Shown here in pieces: positions 25,626 through 35,039 of a DNA stretch of 64,000 bases (position 1 is its first letter; every line of letters starts with the position of its first letter). A program made the translations under genes and the position numbers. Under the pieces are notes generated by a model that had not been told where the DNA came from, did no database searches, and saw nothing but the letters and a program-made list of their open reading frames with translations. This stretch comes from Alphaproteobacteria bacterium. Its GTDB lineage: Bacteria; Pseudomonadota; Alphaproteobacteria; Thalassobaculales; Thalassobaculaceae. The stretch covers positions 1-64,000 of the forward strand of contig JABMNR010000092.1 in NCBI GenBank assembly GCA_013203465.1, read 5' to 3'.

Positions 25626-26552
25626 ATGACGACGCTGCTGTACACTCATGGTGACTGCTTCGGTCACGACCCCGGCCGCATGCATCCGGAGCATCCGGCG
25701 CGGCTGAAGGCTGTCATGCAGGCGTTACAGGCGCCGGAATTCGCTGAGCTTGAGTGGCGGGAGGCGCCGCTCGCCACGATCGAGCAGATCGCCCTTGTGC
25801 ATCCCGAATCCTATGTGCGGGCCATTCTGGCGGCGGAGCCGAAAAGCGGGATCGCCGCGATCGACGGCGATACCTTCCTCTCGCCCGGCTCCGGGTCGGC
25901 GGCGCTGCGGGCGGCGGGTGCGGCGATCGCGGCGGTCGATGCCGTGCTGGCGGGCGAGGCGCGAAACGCGTTCTGCGCCACCCGTCCGCCGGGCCACCAT
26001 GCCGAGCCATCGACGGCCATGGGGTTCTGCTTCTTCAACAACGTGGCGATCGCCGCCCGGCACGCCCAGGCGGCGCACGGCTTGAGCCGGGTCGCGGTGG
26101 TGGATTTCGACGTGCATCACGGCAACGGCACACAGGCGGCGTTCGCGGCCGACGGCAGTTTGTTTTACGGCTCGACCCACCAGATGCCGCTGTATCCCGG
26201 CACCGGCGCGGTGTCGGAACGCGGGGTCGGCAATATCGTTAACGTGCCGCTGCCACCGATGGCCGGCGGGCCGGAGTTCCGCCACGCGCTGGGTGAGATT
26301 ATCGGCCCGGCGTTGATCGCGTTCGCGCCGGAATTGCTGATTATCTCGGCCGGATTCGACGCCCATGCCGACGATCCGCTGGCCTTGCTCACCCTGGAGA
26401 CCGCGGATTTTACCTGGGCGACCAAGGAGCTGATGCGGATCGCCGAGTTGGTCTGCGACGGCCGGATCGTGTCTTGTCTTGAGGGCGGTTACGATCTGCA
26501 TGCGCTGGGCGAGGCGACGGCCGCGCATGTCCGGGCGCTGATGGCGGCGTGA
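25626..26552 (+). CDS. Histone deacetylase-family amidohydrolase
   Basis: A 308-aa zinc amidohydrolase of the bacterial HDAC-like (class II) group. Visible motifs are RPPGHHAEP (charge-relay His pair), [25 protein letters not shown] (zinc Asp and His), and [14 protein letters not shown] (second zinc Asp). Family members deacetylate acetyl-lysine, acetylpolyamines or similar amides. In alphaproteobacteria this gene often stands directly before xseB-ispA-dxs, as here. It starts at an ATG without a strong Shine-Dalgarno sequence and ends 137 bases before xseB. Confidence 0.92.
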   Translation: MTTLLYTHGDCFGHDPGRMHPEHPARLKAVMQALQAPEFAELEWREAPLATIEQIALVHPESYVRAILAAEPKSGIAAIDGDTFLSPGSGSAALRAAGAAIAAVDAVLAGEARNAFCATRPPGHHAEPSTAMGFCFFNNVAIAARHAQAAHGLSRVAVVDFDVHHGNGTQAAFAADGSLFYGSTHQMPLYPGTGAVSERGVGNIVNVPLPPMAGGPEFRHALGEIIGPALIAFAPELLIISAGFDAHADDPLALLTLETADFTWATKELMRIAELVCDGRIVSCLEGGYDLHALGEATAAHVRALMAA

Positions 26553-26689
26553 GCCGGTGGATCGTTTTGTAGAGATGCGGTTGGCGCGGGCCGAAAATGG
26601 CCTCTCCTGGATCGCACCTGCGACCGAAGGTTCCCTTGTTTCGTTTGGGCCACCTGCCTACACTCCGCGCCTTCGCTTGGAGGGATGCC

Positions 26690-26947
26690 GTGACGGATAG
26701 CGGGACGACCGACACCACCGCGGTCGAGGACTTGAGTTTCGAGGACGCGCTTAAGGAGTTGGAGCGCATCGTCGAAGGTCTTGAGCGTGGTCAGGGCGCG
26801 TTGGACGATGCCATTGCCGCCTACGAGCGTGGCGCGTTGCTGAAGAAGCACTGCCAGAAGAAGCTGGAAGAGGCGCGGCTCAAGGTCGAGAAGATCAAGC
26901 TCGACGAGGCGGGGCAACCCGCCGGCACCACCGAGCTTGACGGCTGA
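26690..26947 (+). CDS. xseB: Exodeoxyribonuclease VII small subunit
   Basis: An 85-aa protein that forms the small subunit of the XseA/XseB nuclease, which degrades single-stranded DNA from both ends. It shows the family core LSFEDALKELERIVEGLERG, the AIAAYERGALLKKHCQKKLE helix and VEKIKLDE. The GTG start has GGAGGG 5 bases upstream. It ends 14 bases before ispA, as in the common alphaproteobacterial arrangement. The large subunit xseA is not in the window. Confidence 0.93.
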   Translation: MTDSGTTDTTAVEDLSFEDALKELERIVEGLERGQGALDDAIAAYERGALLKKHCQKKLEEARLKVEKIKLDEAGQPAGTTELDG

Positions 26948-26961
26948 GCCGGGAGTTGGGC

Positions 26962-27855
26962 ATGGCGGAGTTTCAAGCCGCGCTGGCGGCGTGTGCCGAG
27001 ACGGTCGAGAAGACCATGGATATGCTGTTGCCACGGCCGGACGACGCCGAGGCGCGGCTGTTCGAGGCGATGCGGTATTCCGCGCTGGCCGGCGGCAAGC
27101 GGCTGCGGCCGTTTCTAGTGATGCAGTCCTCCGAGTTGTTCGGCGTCGACCGGCGATGCGCCGCCCGGGTCGCGGCGGCGATCGAATTCGTGCACACCTA
27201 CTCGTTGATCCATGACGATCTGCCGGCGATGGACGACGCCGATTTCCGGCGCGGCGCACCAAGCGCGCATAAGAAGTTCGACGAGGCGACGGCGATCCTG
27301 GCCGGCGACGCGCTGCAGGCGCTGGCGTTCGAGGTGCTGGCGGCGCCGGAGACCCATACCGATCCGGCGGTGCGGATCGAGCTGGTGCGCGAGCTGTCGA
27401 GGGCGGCCGGTGGCGGCGGCATGTGCGGCGGCCAGATGATCGACCTGCTGGCCGAGAGTGGTCAATACGACAACAGTATCGGTGCGATCACCCGGCTGCA
27501 GCGGCTCAAAACCGGGGAGATGTTCGCCTTCGCCGCGGTATCGGGCGCGGTGCTGGGCAAGGCGTCCTATCGGGTTTACATGGCGCTGCACAACTACGCC
27601 CAGGAATTTGGCCTGGCGTTTCAGATTGTTGACGATCTTCTGGATACCGAGGGTGATTCGGCGGAGACTGGGAAGCCGACGGGAAAAGACGTCGCCGCTG
27701 GCAAGGCAACCTTCGTGTCCATTCTCGGTCCGGAACGGGCACGCGCCCAAGCCAAGTTGCTGGTGGACCAAGCGATCCAGGCACTGGATGTGTTTGACTC
27801 GCGCGCCGATCCGTTGCGGGATGCCGCCCGCTTCGTGGTCGACCGGACGAAATGA
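26962..27855 (+). CDS. ispA: Short-chain polyprenyl diphosphate synthase (farnesyl diphosphate synthase)
   Basis: A 297-aa cytosolic prenyltransferase that joins DMAPP/IPP to give geranyl and farnesyl diphosphate for quinones, undecaprenol and hopanoids. The first Asp-rich motif is in HDDLPAMDD and the second is in [10 protein letters not shown]. The substrate-binding GGKRLRPFL near residue 45 and the [10 protein letters not shown] region near 155 are conserved. The ATG has GGGAG 6 bases upstream. It sits between xseB and dxs; the dxs start is 10 bases after its stop, so the isoprenoid genes are coupled. Confidence 0.94.
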   Translation: MAEFQAALAACAETVEKTMDMLLPRPDDAEARLFEAMRYSALAGGKRLRPFLVMQSSELFGVDRRCAARVAAAIEFVHTYSLIHDDLPAMDDADFRRGAPSAHKKFDEATAILAGDALQALAFEVLAAPETHTDPAVRIELVRELSRAAGGGGMCGGQMIDLLAESGQYDNSIGAITRLQRLKTGEMFAFAAVSGAVLGKASYRVYMALHNYAQEFGLAFQIVDDLLDTEGDSAETGKPTGKDVAAGKATFVSILGPERARAQAKLLVDQAIQALDVFDSRADPLRDAARFVVDRTK

Positions 27856-27865
27856 GACGAGATCG

Positions 27866-29788
27866 ATGACCAAGACCACGCGCGACACGCCACTGCTCGA
27901 TACGGTTACCGTACCGGCCGATCTGCGTGATTTCACGGTCAAGCAGCTTGAGCAGTTGGCCGATGAGTTGCGGTGGGAGACGATCGACGCGGTCTCGGTC
28001 ACCGGCGGCCATCTTGGTGCCGGCCTTGGCGTGGTCGAGTTGACGGTGGCGTTGCACCATGTGTTCGACACACCCACCGACAAGTTGATCTGGGATGTCG
28101 GCCATCAGGCTTACCCGCACAAGATACTGACCGGCCGGCGCGACCGTATCCGTACCTTGCGCCAGGGCGGTGGGCTCAGCGGCTTCACCCGCCGGTCGGA
28201 GAGCGAATACGACCCGTTCGGGGCGGCGCATTCCTCGACCTCGATCTCGGCCGGGCTCGGTATGGCCGTGGGCCGCGACCTGAAGGGCGAGCAGTTCAAT
28301 GTGATCGCGGTGATCGGCGACGGCGCGATGAGCGCCGGCATGGCCTACGAGGCGATGAACAACGCCGGATCGAGCGACAGCCGGCTGATTGTGGTGCTGA
28401 ACGACAACGATATGTCGATCGCCCCGCCGGTGGGCGCGATGAGCGCCTATCTCAGCCAGATCGTGTCGTCGCGCTCCTACCGCTCGTTGCGGCATTTGGC
28501 CAAGCAGGTGGCGCAGCGCTTTCCCAAGCCGGTCGAACGCACGGCCAAACGGGCCGAGGAATTCGCTCGCGGCCTGGTGACCGGCGGCACGCTGTTCGAG
28601 GAGATGGGCTTCCTCTATGTCGGCCCGGTCGACGGCCACAAACTCGACCACTTGCTGCCGGTGTTCCGCAACCTGCGCGACAGCCCGAACGACGGCCCGG
28701 TGCTGGTCCATGTGGTGACCGAAAAGGGCCGGGGACATCCGTTCGCCGAGGCCAGCGCCGAGAAGTACCACGCCGTCGCCAAGTTCGACGTGGTCACCGG
28801 CGCGCAGTCCAAACCCAAGGCTAACGCCCCGAGCTACACCGGGGTGTTCGCCGAGAGTCTCATTCAGGAGGCCGAGGCGGACGATCGGATCGTCGCGATC
28901 ACCGCCGCCATGCCGTCGGGCACCGGGCTCGACAAATTCGCCAAGCAGTTCCCCGAGCGTATCTTTGATGTCGGCATCGCCGAACAGCATGCCGTGACCT
29001 TCGCCGCCGGCTTGGCGTGCGAGGGGATGAAGCCGTTCGCCGCGATCTATTCGACCTTCCTGCAGCGCGGCTACGACCAGGTGGTTCACGACGTGGCGAT
29101 CCAGGGCTTGCCGGTGCGGTTCGCGATCGATCGCGCCGGGCTGGTCGGGGCCGACGGGGCGACCCACGCGGGGGCGTTCGACCTCGTCTATCTCGGTTGC
29201 CTGCCGGGTTTCGTGATCATGGCGCCGTCGGACGAGGCGGAGTTGCGCCACATGGTCGCGACGGCGGCGGCGATCGATGACGGCCCGTCCGCCATTCGCT
29301 ACCCGCGCGGCGAGGGAGTGGGGGTCGAGCTGCCGGCGCGCGGCGCGGTGTTGGAAATCGGCCGGGGCCGCGTGGTGCGCGAGGGCACGAAGGTGGCGAT
29401 CCTGTCACTTGGCGGCCGATTGCAGGAGTGTCTGACCGCCGCCGACGAGTTGGGCGCGCGCGGGCTGTCGACCACCGTCGCCGACGCCCGGTTCGCCAAG
29501 CCGATCGACACCGATCTGGTGCGCCGATTGGCGGCCGGTCACGCGGTGCTGATCACCGTCGAGGAGGGCGCGATCGGCGGTTTCGCGACCCAGGTGCTGC
29601 AGTATCTGGCGACCGAGGGATTGCTCGACCGCGGCCTGGCGGTGCGGCCATTGACCCTGCCCGACCGCTTCATCGATCACGACAAACCCGAAGTGCAATA
29701 CGCCCAGGCCGGGCTCGACGCCGCCGGCATCGTGGCGACGGCACTGGCCGCGCTGGGTAAGGATGGCGAGGCGGCGGTGCGGGCGTAG
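27866..29788 (+). CDS. dxs: 1-deoxy-D-xylulose-5-phosphate synthase
   Basis: A 640-aa thiamine-diphosphate enzyme that condenses pyruvate and glyceraldehyde 3-phosphate in the first step of the MEP isoprenoid pathway. Characteristic text: [37 protein letters not shown], the ThDP site [20 protein letters not shown], the transketolase pyrimidine domain from about residue 320 ([17 protein letters not shown]), and [13 protein letters not shown]. The length is normal. An open frame extends upstream within ispA, but the ATG at 27866 aligns with the family and sits after the ispA stop. It feeds IPP and DMAPP to ispA. Confidence 0.96.
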   Translation: MTKTTRDTPLLDTVTVPADLRDFTVKQLEQLADELRWETIDAVSVTGGHLGAGLGVVELTVALHHVFDTPTDKLIWDVGHQAYPHKILTGRRDRIRTLRQGGGLSGFTRRSESEYDPFGAAHSSTSISAGLGMAVGRDLKGEQFNVIAVIGDGAMSAGMAYEAMNNAGSSDSRLIVVLNDNDMSIAPPVGAMSAYLSQIVSSRSYRSLRHLAKQVAQRFPKPVERTAKRAEEFARGLVTGGTLFEEMGFLYVGPVDGHKLDHLLPVFRNLRDSPNDGPVLVHVVTEKGRGHPFAEASAEKYHAVAKFDVVTGAQSKPKANAPSYTGVFAESLIQEAEADDRIVAITAAMPSGTGLDKFAKQFPERIFDVGIAEQHAVTFAAGLACEGMKPFAAIYSTFLQRGYDQVVHDVAIQGLPVRFAIDRAGLVGADGATHAGAFDLVYLGCLPGFVIMAPSDEAELRHMVATAAAIDDGPSAIRYPRGEGVGVELPARGAVLEIGRGRVVREGTKVAILSLGGRLQECLTAADELGARGLSTTVADARFAKPIDTDLVRRLAAGHAVLITVEEGAIGGFATQVLQYLATEGLLDRGLAVRPLTLPDRFIDHDKPEVQYAQAGLDAAGIVATALAALGKDGEAAVRA

Positions 29789-29803
29789 TTCAGGGGCGTG
29801 GCG

Positions 29804-30526
29804 TTATCGCAGAAACGTTCGCGCCGGCTCCAACATCTCCCGCGCGAGTGCTTTGTGGATATCGAGAAGCGTGTCCAGCGGTGGTGGCTGCGGCCCGTTG
29901 GCGCGCGCCAGTTCCGTGATCTGATCCCGATAGATGAGAACCACCATCAAAACCATGCCTTGATAGCCGGTCACGAGAGTGTGGACGATAATGGGCAGAT
30001 GCGGTCGTTTCGGTCGGGTGTCGCGGGTCAAAATCCAGCGGGCTGTGAGTGGACCGGAGAGGGTGTTGATCACAAAGGTACCGTGAGTTTGATAGAAGGT
30101 AAGATTCAAATACTTTCCTGATTTCAGTAAATTTTTTTGGCGATCTATGTAGCGATCCGCGAAATAATTTATGTATTCATCTTTCAGTCCTCGATATCGA
30201 ATTAATCTTCTTGTCTTTTCTGGTGTTAAAAAATACGCGACTGAAAACCCCGTGTCCGGGTCTATGTACCCGGCTCTAAAGTTATTTGGGGAAACTTGTT
30301 TGGCCGCGTCGAGTTCATGGCTTCCGTGCCGCCGGGGGAATCGCGTGTTGGTTTGAACGTCGAAGGTTTCCTGCTCGTTGGAGGCGGCAGGAACGAAAGC
30401 GCCGAAAGATTGTTGGCCAAAGGGTTGGGCAACACAGCCCGTTAACAACAGGCCAAGAAGTACAAAGGCGATGGGGATGGGTGTGCCTTTACCGGTCATC
30501 AGGTTGATTGTTTCACTACGCGTCAT
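29804..30526 (-). CDS. Lipoprotein paralogue 1 of a tandem trio
   Basis: A 240-aa putative outer-membrane or periplasmic lipoprotein. The signal region PIPIAFVLLGLLLTGC ends in a good lipobox with Cys near residue 31. The mature domain carries TNTRFPRRHG, shared with both neighbours, then YIDPDTGFSVAYFLTPEKTR, a beta-rich middle with LTARWILTRDT, and the hydrophobic VTGYQGMVLMVVLIYRDQIT. The end is the common LLDIHKALAREMLEPARTFLR. I recognise no family. It is third in an operon of three paralogues with equal 14-base spacers, and converges on dxs. Confidence 0.78.
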   Translation of the reverse strand: MTRSETINLMTGKGTPIPIAFVLLGLLLTGCVAQPFGQQSFGAFVPAASNEQETFDVQTNTRFPRRHGSHELDAAKQVSPNNFRAGYIDPDTGFSVAYFLTPEKTRRLIRYRGLKDEYINYFADRYIDRQKNLLKSGKYLNLTFYQTHGTFVINTLSGPLTARWILTRDTRPKRPHLPIIVHTLVTGYQGMVLMVVLIYRDQITELARANGPQPPPLDTLLDIHKALAREMLEPARTFLR

Positions 30527-30540
30527 TGGGAGGCCATCGG

Positions 30541-31254
30541 TTATTGCAGAAACGTCCGCGTCGGCTCTAGCATCTCCCGCGCGAATGCTTTGTGGATATC
30601 GAGAAGCGTGTCCAGCGGCGGTGACTCTCTACTTCCATCACGTACCTGCTGTGTAATGTGATCTGTATATATAATAACAATATATAATATCATTTTTCTG
30701 TATGCGGTGACGATATTATGTTCAATGGTGTATTTATTTAAATTATTGATTTTCGAGTATCTTATTATTTTCCATTTTCCTTTTAATGAATTTTTATTTG
30801 CTAATACAATAAATTTATCCTGTTTTGAGACGAAGCTAAACTCTGAGTAATTTCTGTAATTATTTATTTTTACGGTTTCTAAATTTTCAAAAAACTTTTC
30901 AACATAATTATTAATATTTTCTTCTAGCACGGTTAAGTCGCTATTTATTATATCAAGTAATGTATACGTTAAAATGACACCTGAATCTTCATCCGTGTAA
31001 AGAACTTTGAATTGTGATTCGGAAACTTGCTGTGACTCTCGGCGCGTGAAGTTTCCATGTTGCTCTGGAAACCGAATGCCTGCGAGCGTATCGAGGCTTG
31101 GTTGCGAGGTGGGGGCCGCTCGAATGATGGTATCGACATGCTGCTGTGGTTTGGGGGATGAGGCGACGCAGCCGATCAACAACGGCGCGAGAAGGGCGAC
31201 GACGTTGGGCATGAGCCAGAAAGGAGCCTGCTTAACTATGTCGGTACGGGTCAA
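30541..31254 (-). CDS. Lipoprotein paralogue 2, chimeric with AT-rich core
   Basis: A 237-aa protein with a TTG start that aligns with the ATG of paralogue 1 (MTRTDI against MTRSET). The lipobox PLLIGC gives a lipidated Cys near residue 29. It shares IRFPEQHGNFTR and the LLDIHKAFAREMLEPTRTFLQ end with its neighbours. Residues about 90-210, bases about 30640-30990, are strikingly AT-rich and rich in Asn, Lys and Ile; line 30781-30840 has 13 G or C in 60 bases. The flanks have normal GC, and the last 83 bases match paralogue 1 at all but 7 positions. This pattern suggests a foreign core with ends homogenised by gene conversion. Confidence 0.76.
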   Translation of the reverse strand: MTRTDIVKQAPFWLMPNVVALLAPLLIGCVASSPKPQQHVDTIIRAAPTSQPSLDTLAGIRFPEQHGNFTRRESQQVSESQFKVLYTDEDSGVILTYTLLDIINSDLTVLEENINNYVEKFFENLETVKINNYRNYSEFSFVSKQDKFIVLANKNSLKGKWKIIRYSKINNLNKYTIEHNIVTAYRKMILYIVIIYTDHITQQVRDGSRESPPLDTLLDIHKAFAREMLEPTRTFLQ

Positions 31255-31268
31255 TGGGTAGCCTTTGA

Positions 31269-31970
31269 TTATTGCAGAAACGTCCGTGTCGGCTCCAGCA
31301 TCTCGCGCGCGAGAGCCTTGTGAATCGCCAGCAGCGTGCTCAAGGACGGCGGCTCCGCCTCCGTGTCTTGAGACCGTTGCAGGATATGGTCTCTGTAGGT
31401 GATTTGCATCAGCAGGATCATGCCTTGGTAACCGGTTACCAACCAGTGGCCGGTTCGAACGGCGTTTTCATCCTCTCTGGTTGTGTGCGTGAAGATCACC
31501 CATTTCGCCTCCAAAGGCGTTGTTTTTGTGGCAAGCTCGAATGTCGCGTCGAGCTCGATGAACTCAAGAACCGGATAGGTGCCCGACGCGGCGGCGGCCT
31601 CGGCGGCTTGTTTTCTGAGCCGCAGCACCGTATCGACGAGAGCGCCGTTTCGCCCTCGCGGGATCGGCACGGTGCTTCCAACGTCATCGGGCTTGATCAG
31701 ATGATAGAGGATGCCCGCGTTCGCATCATTGTCCTGATAGGCAACCTCGAAATTGCTGTTCGAGGTTTGCGCCGCGGCCGTGCGTGTGAAATTCCCATGT
31801 CGCGGGGGGAAATTTGTGTCGGTGAGCACGTCGAAGGTGGCTTCACTCCAGAACGACGGCGAGAAGACCGTGGCGGCATCCGCCGCGCGCCATGTGGGCG
31901 CCCGGCCCACGCAGCCGGCCAGCGACACCGCCAGGGTCACGGTCGCGATGAGGGCAGGCCAGCGGCGCAT
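31269..31970 (-). CDS. Lipoprotein paralogue 3 (promoter-proximal)
   Basis: A 233-aa lipoprotein with signal PALIATVTLAVSLAGC and Cys near residue 20. The mature part contains TDTNFPPRHGNFTR, SNFEVAYQDNDANAGI, an Ala-rich helix near residue 125 and the LEAKWVIFTHTTRE strand that aligns with the other two copies. It ends LLAIHKALAREMLEPTRTFLQ. It is first in the three-gene operon. It has normal GC and probably resembles the ancestral form. Function unknown; three lipoproteins in a row suggest an envelope role or diversification under selection. Confidence 0.77.
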   Translation of the reverse strand: MRRWPALIATVTLAVSLAGCVGRAPTWRAADAATVFSPSFWSEATFDVLTDTNFPPRHGNFTRTAAAQTSNSNFEVAYQDNDANAGILYHLIKPDDVGSTVPIPRGRNGALVDTVLRLRKQAAEAAAASGTYPVLEFIELDATFELATKTTPLEAKWVIFTHTTREDENAVRTGHWLVTGYQGMILLMQITYRDHILQRSQDTEAEPPSLSTLLAIHKALAREMLEPTRTFLQ

Positions 31971-32101
31971 GAAACGCTCGTTACGGTTGAACTAACCATG
32001 AAAAGTGTATCGCCGCGTCGATCGGCTGTCCAATCGCACGGTTCCATCGCGCAAAGATATCAAAAGATATCAGATGACCGCCGCGCTGGTTTGGGGTGTC
32101 G

Positions 32102-32129
32102 TTAACCGTGCCTGTTTAACGCTTCTTAA
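32102..32129. promoter_or_regulatory. Cluster of three TTAA(C) boxes
   Basis: TTAA occurs at 32102-32105, 32116-32119 and 32126-32129, each followed by C, upstream of the 129-aa gene. CtrA of alphaproteobacteria binds TTAA-N7-TTAA. Spacings here are 10 and 6, not 7, so a CtrA site is only a possibility. Confidence 0.3.
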
Positions 32130-32152
32130 CCCCGGTCTGATACGAATCGGGG

Positions 32153-32542
32153 ATGACGAAAACGCACCCGATCTCACCCCTGCTCGCCGCCCTGGTCGGT
32201 ATGGGAGTCGCCCTGTTTCTTGGCCTGTTCGTGGCTATGCCCTCGGCCAAGGCTGATCAGCGGTCGATCACCCATGCCTCCAAGCATCGATGCAAATCCT
32301 GGGGCCAGGTGGTGACGCAGATCGCCAGCCTGACCATCTATCCGGGGCAGATGGCGCGGTATCGCAAGGCGGTCGTCGATCCGCTGGCGACGGAGGTGCC
32401 GCTCATCCACCACTACCTGATCGCGGTGATCGAACGCAGCTACGCCGAACCTTACGCGATTGCCGACGCGGTGTTGGATGGATCGTGGCTCAAGGACTGC
32501 GCGCTCTCGATCTCCGGCGAGCAGTTGGCGCTGGTGGACTAA
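32153..32542 (+). CDS. Small exported protein of unknown function
   Basis: A 129-aa protein with a signal peptide or anchor, LLAALVGMGVALFLGLFVAM, and a likely cleavage site at SAKADQ. The mature part of about 94 residues has two Cys (in HRCKSW and LKDCALSI) that could form one disulfide, plus YPGQMARYRKAVVDP and a VPLIHHYLIAVIERSY helix. No family is recognised. It stands alone, convergent with the flavin reductase-like gene and separated from the lipoprotein operon by a divergent promoter region. Confidence 0.68.
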   Translation: MTKTHPISPLLAALVGMGVALFLGLFVAMPSAKADQRSITHASKHRCKSWGQVVTQIASLTIYPGQMARYRKAVVDPLATEVPLIHHYLIAVIERSYAEPYAIADAVLDGSWLKDCALSISGEQLALVD

Positions 32543-32551
32543 GCGTTTCGC

Positions 32552-33187
32552 TCAGACCGGCCCCGGCGCCGAGCTCGGCCGGAACATCTCGAACACGTTG
32601 TCGACCGTTGAGTAATCGAAATAGCCAAGCCGCGAGACCGGGCTCCACTTGGTGACGTCGGCCAGCCCGTCGACCACCACGTCTTCCGAGACATGGATGC
32701 CGATCACCTTGCCCAACACCATGAAGTTGCGGTGCGGCGGGCTCCAATGCTCAAGCTCGATGGTTCGCAGGTAGACGCATTCGAACGCCACCGGCGCCGC
32801 CGCCACCCGCAGCGGTTTGATGAGCTTGGACGGCGCCCCCTCGATCCCGGCGGCGTCGAACTCGCTGTCGCCATGGGGCAGGGCGGCCGAAGTCTCGTTC
32901 ATCTGCTCGCGCAGGGCGTGGGCGACGATATTGACCGTGAATTCCCCCATGTCCTCGACGTTGCGCTGGCTGTCCTTCTTCGAGCCATCGGCGTGCGAGC
33001 CGGAGCCGAACACCACCTGCGGCGGATTCGAGGCCATGGCGTTGAAGAAGCTGTAGGGCGCGAGATTGGTCCGGCCATCGGCATCGATCGAGCCGATCCA
33101 GCCGATCGGGCGCGGGGTGACGAACGCCTTGAACGGATCGTGCTTGAAGCCGTGCTGCTTATGGGTTCCAGGCTCGTAGAAGATCAT
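32552..33187 (-). CDS. Flavin reductase-like FMN-binding protein
   Basis: A 211-aa cytosolic protein of the flavin-reductase-like split-barrel family. The N-terminus PFKAFVTPRPIGWIGSIDAD and the NLAPYSFFNAMASNPPQVVF segment are the flavin-binding signature of this group; VNIVAHALREQMNETSA and HRNFMVLGKVIGIHVSEDVV follow. Members reduce or bind FMN, sometimes as partners of monooxygenases. No monooxygenase gene is linked. I chose MIFYEPGTHK as the start, with GGGGGAA just upstream. Confidence 0.88.
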   Translation of the reverse strand: MIFYEPGTHKQHGFKHDPFKAFVTPRPIGWIGSIDADGRTNLAPYSFFNAMASNPPQVVFGSGSHADGSKKDSQRNVEDMGEFTVNIVAHALREQMNETSAALPHGDSEFDAAGIEGAPSKLIKPLRVAAAPVAFECVYLRTIELEHWSPPHRNFMVLGKVIGIHVSEDVVVDGLADVTKWSPVSRLGYFDYSTVDNVFEMFRPSSAPGPV

Positions 33188-33331
33188 GCGTATTCCCCCG
33201 CGCTGCGGTATGACGGTGCTGGATAAGTACATTGACTGGCACACAGGTGGAGTAGCGTGCCGGCCTTGGCAAGCCTCGGACAACGAAACACGTTGATGCC
33301 TGAACGAGAGCGATAGCGGGAGAGGAAGCCG

Positions 33332-33922
33332 ATGCCGATCTATGCGATTGATGGGGTGCGGCCGGTGGTTCATCCGACCGCCTATGTCCATCCGACGGCG
33401 GTGCTGATTGGCGACGTGGTGATTGGCCCGGAGTGTTACGTCGCACCGCTGGCCAGCCTGCGTGGCGATTTCGGCGGCATACGCCTGGAGCGCGGCGCCA
33501 ATTTGCAGGATTGCTGTGTCATGCACTCGTTCCCCGAGACGGTCTGCCTGATCGAGGAGGACGGCCACATCGGCCATGGTGCGGTGTTGCACGGCTGCCG
33601 GATCGGCCGCGGCGCTCTGATCGGCATGAACGCGGTGGTGATGGACGGCGCGGTGATCGGCGAGCGGGCGATCGTCGCGGCGATGGCGTTCGTTAAGGCC
33701 AAGCAACACATCCCGCCCGCCACCTTGTCGGCCGGTATGCCGGCCAAGGTGCTGCGCGCGTTGCGTGAGGACGAGATGGCGTGGAAGCACGAGGGCACGC
33801 TCGAATACCAGGAACTGGCGCGCCGGTCGTTGCGCTCGATGGTCGAGGTGATCCCGTTGCCGGAGGTCGAGGCCGATCGGCCGCGCCTGCCGGTCGACCC
33901 CACCCGAGCGCCGAAATCCTGA
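33332..33922 (+). CDS. PaaY-like hexapeptide-repeat protein (gamma-carbonic anhydrase fold)
   Basis: A 196-aa left-handed beta-helix protein. Hexapeptide repeats run from about residue 12 to 130 (VHPTAYVHPTAVLIGDVVIG; HIGHGAVLHGCRIGRGALIG), followed by a C-terminal helix (EDEMAWKHEGTLEYQELARR). The zinc His triad of the gamma class is in MHSF, HIGHGAV and HGCR. The text resembles PaaY and CaiE, thioesterase/carbonic-anhydrase-like proteins of phenylacetate or carnitine metabolism, but no paa genes are linked. It is followed after 32 bases by the AEC transporter. Confidence 0.86.
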   Translation: MPIYAIDGVRPVVHPTAYVHPTAVLIGDVVIGPECYVAPLASLRGDFGGIRLERGANLQDCCVMHSFPETVCLIEEDGHIGHGAVLHGCRIGRGALIGMNAVVMDGAVIGERAIVAAMAFVKAKQHIPPATLSAGMPAKVLRALREDEMAWKHEGTLEYQELARRSLRSMVEVIPLPEVEADRPRLPVDPTRAPKS

Positions 33923-33954
33923 TCGCGCGCCGGCATCCTGACCATTAGCCGACA

Positions 33955-34839
33955 ATGATCGTTTTCGACCTTCTGGCCATCGTCGCGCCGGTGTTCGCCT
34001 GCGCCGCGATCGGCTGGATCTGGGCCAAGCTCGGCCGATCGTTCGACAGCGAGACGGTGACCGGGCTGGTGGTGACCATCGGCACCCCGTGCCTGGTGTT
34101 CGACACCTTGACCCGGCTGGAGCTGTCGCTCGCCGCGTTCGGCCAGATGGCGCTCGCCACCGTGTTGGCGGTGGCCGGCTTCGGGGCGGTGGCGGTGCTG
34201 TGGCTGTGGGCGGCGCGACTGGGGCGGGCGGCCTTTCTGCCGGCGCTGATGTTTCCGAACGCCGGCAACATGGGGCTGCCGATCGCGCTGTTCGCGTTCG
34301 GCGACACCGGTCTGGCGCTGGCGGTGGCGTATTTCGGCGTCATGGTGATGCTGCAGTTCACCATCGGCGTGGCGATCGCCGCCGGCAGCGTCTCGCCGCG
34401 GATGCTGCTGACCTCGCCGATCGTCTACGCCGTGGCGGCGGCGGTCTTGGTGATAGCTTTCGAGGCCCCGATCCCCCCGGTGGTGGGCAAGACCGTGAAC
34501 CTGCTGGCCGGGTTCACCATCCCGGTGATGCTGATCGCGCTCGGCGTGTCGCTGGCCAAGCTCAGGATATCGTCGCTGGGCGACAGTTTGGCGATCGCCG
34601 TCACCCGGCTGCTGCTCGGCTTCGGCGTCGGCACGGCGGTGGCTTGGGGCTTGGGGCTGCCGCCGGTGGCGGCGGGCGTGGTGATCATCCAGTCGTCGAT
34701 GCCGGTGGCGGTGTTCAGCTACCTGTTCGCCCTGCGCTACGGCCGCTCGCCCGAGGCGCTGGCCGGCGCGGTGGTGCTATCGACGCTGCTGGCGTTCGCG
34801 TTTCTGCCAGTGGTGCTGTGGCTGGTGCTGCCGGGGTGA
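33955..34839 (+). CDS. AEC-family transporter
   Basis: A 294-aa inner-membrane carrier of the auxin efflux carrier family, with about ten hydrophobic helices in two five-helix halves. Family text: IGTPCLVFDTLTRL in the first half, LMFPNAGNMGLPIALFAFGD (the broken-helix NxGxxGLP motif), and VVIIQSSMPVAVFSYLFALR near the C-terminus. Bacterial members move malonate or other organic acids. It may share a transcript with the PaaY-like gene upstream. Confidence 0.9.
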   Translation: MIVFDLLAIVAPVFACAAIGWIWAKLGRSFDSETVTGLVVTIGTPCLVFDTLTRLELSLAAFGQMALATVLAVAGFGAVAVLWLWAARLGRAAFLPALMFPNAGNMGLPIALFAFGDTGLALAVAYFGVMVMLQFTIGVAIAAGSVSPRMLLTSPIVYAVAAAVLVIAFEAPIPPVVGKTVNLLAGFTIPVMLIALGVSLAKLRISSLGDSLAIAVTRLLLGFGVGTAVAWGLGLPPVAAGVVIIQSSMPVAVFSYLFALRYGRSPEALAGAVVLSTLLAFAFLPVVLWLVLPG

Positions 34840-35039
34840 CAGCTTTACGGCAAGGTGTTGCCGCGATCCGCTGAACGTTCAGGCGCGGCTTGCCTAATGG
34901 TCTTGGCGGTATCTATGATGCGGGGGTCGCCGAAGAGAAGAGCCCGCGCTGGATGTTGGATCGTGCGCGCCGTCGGCAAGTGATAGCTGTTCGTCCGATT
35001 GGACAAAATGAACCTACCCTTAGGGATACGGAGGATACC

